Shown here: positions 5,197-5,524 of the stretch, in pieces
Layout of the letters: every line of letters starts with the position of its first letter
Numbering within the stretch: position 1 is the stretch's first letter
NCBI GenBank assembly: GCA_049514955.1
Contig: JBEKUO010000528.1
Location: forward strand, 1 to 5,524
Length of the DNA: 5,524 nt
Reading direction: 5' to 3'
Source of the DNA: Bog-159 sp049514955
GTDB taxonomy: Bacteria > Acidobacteriota > Terriglobia > Bryobacterales > Bryobacteraceae
Translations under genes and position numbers: made by a program
Notes under the pieces: generated by a model
What the model was told of the DNA's origin: nothing
What the model saw: only the letters and a program-made list of their open reading frames with translations
The model's database searches: none

Positions 5197-5524
5197 ATGA
5201 AAAGAGCTTTTTGGTTTGCCGCCGCGTTTGCGGGGATGCTGCTGGTGCTCGTGGCGCAGCAGAGCGACGTCATCATCAAGCTGACCCAGGGGGACCGTCC
5301 GGCCATCGCCGTCCCCGAGTTCCGGGGCAGCGGCGCGGCCCAGCCGCTGATGAATGCGTTCAACGCGACTCTCTACAACGATCTGGATTCGTCCGGCATC
5401 TTCAAGATGGTCCCCAAGACCATGTATCCGCTCCAGGTCCCGCAGCAGCCGTCGGATTTCCGCGAGCAGCCCGCCCCGCAGGCCACCCGTCCCGGCCATC
5501 AACCTCGCGCCGGTGGCGGCACGT
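5197..5524 (+). CDS. tolB: Tol-Pal protein TolB, N-terminal part (3' truncated)
   Basis: TolB is the periplasmic beta-propeller that links the Tol motor to Pal and other outer-membrane lipoproteins. Only about 109 residues are visible before the right edge. The ATG at 5197 directly follows the stop of the TolA-like gene, and GAGG (5187-5190) is 6 bases upstream. Residues 1-20 form a signal peptide (MKRAFWF then a hydrophobic run to LVLVA), probably cleaved after Ala20. The start of the N-terminal domain follows: DVIIKLTQGDRPAIAVPEFR (24-43), then NAFNATLYNDLDSSGIFKMV (53-72) and YPLQVPQQPSDF (77-88). This pattern of an amphipathic LxxSGxF segment is typical of TolB_N. From about residue 90 there is a Pro/Gln/Gly-rich stretch that is looser than in proteobacterial TolB. 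The beta-propeller lies outside the window. Confidence 0.88.
   Translation, partial: MKRAFWFAAAFAGMLLVLVAQQSDVIIKLTQGDRPAIAVPEFRGSGAAQPLMNAFNATLYNDLDSSGIFKMVPKTMYPLQVPQQPSDFREQPAPQATRPGHQPRAGGGT

Noticed and set aside
4846..5502. A 218-codon open frame on the minus strand, opposite the TolA-like gene and tolB.
   Set aside because: The opposite strand encodes clear TonB-domain and TolB_N sequence. The minus-strand product has no recognisable motif, and its His/Arg/Gly-rich composition is typical of antisense frames in GC-rich genes.

Overview
The window is GC-rich and densely coded, with short or overlapping gene junctions and several non-ATG starts. It looks like chromosomal DNA from a Gram-negative (diderm) bacterium. 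The style of the TolB N-terminus, the LolA-like protein and the short TonB-like TolA suggest an Acidobacteriota member, perhaps of the Solibacter/Bryobacter group. That placement is an inference from family resemblance and was not tested by a search.

Left part (1-1766, + strand): the 3' part of a gene for a periplasmic LolA-like outer-membrane lipoprotein-sorting protein, cut by the window edge. It is followed 25 bases later by a polytopic membrane protein that resembles the catalytic domain of heparan-alpha-glucosaminide N-acetyltransferase (DUF1624/YeiB-like acyltransferases). Middle part (1780-3089, - strand): a TSUP (TauE/SafE) family anion permease followed by a small three-helix DUF1634 membrane protein, most likely one transcription unit. 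It converges on the acyltransferase gene with only 13 bases between the stops.

Right part (3275-5524, + strand): a Tol-Pal operon in the order tolQ, tolR, tolA/tonB-like, tolB (cut by the right edge). The junctions are a 3-base gap, a 1-base stop/start overlap and a direct stop-ATG abutment. TolQ and TolR form the inner-membrane proton-driven motor, the TonB/TolA-like protein carries force across the periplasm, and TolB links to Pal and the outer membrane. pal and other partners would be expected to the right of the window.

The 185-base divergent spacer 3090-3274 separates the permease unit from the Tol operon and is the main regulatory region. It holds a perfect 8-bp hairpin, a TATAAC box, and strong Shine-Dalgarno sequences that place both flanking starts at TTG codons. 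Most of the window is ordinary envelope-biology genes. I see no mobile element, CRISPR array, tRNA, rRNA or obviously new system. The points most worth a second look are the spacer hairpin, the paired TTG starts, and the permease/DUF1634 pairing.
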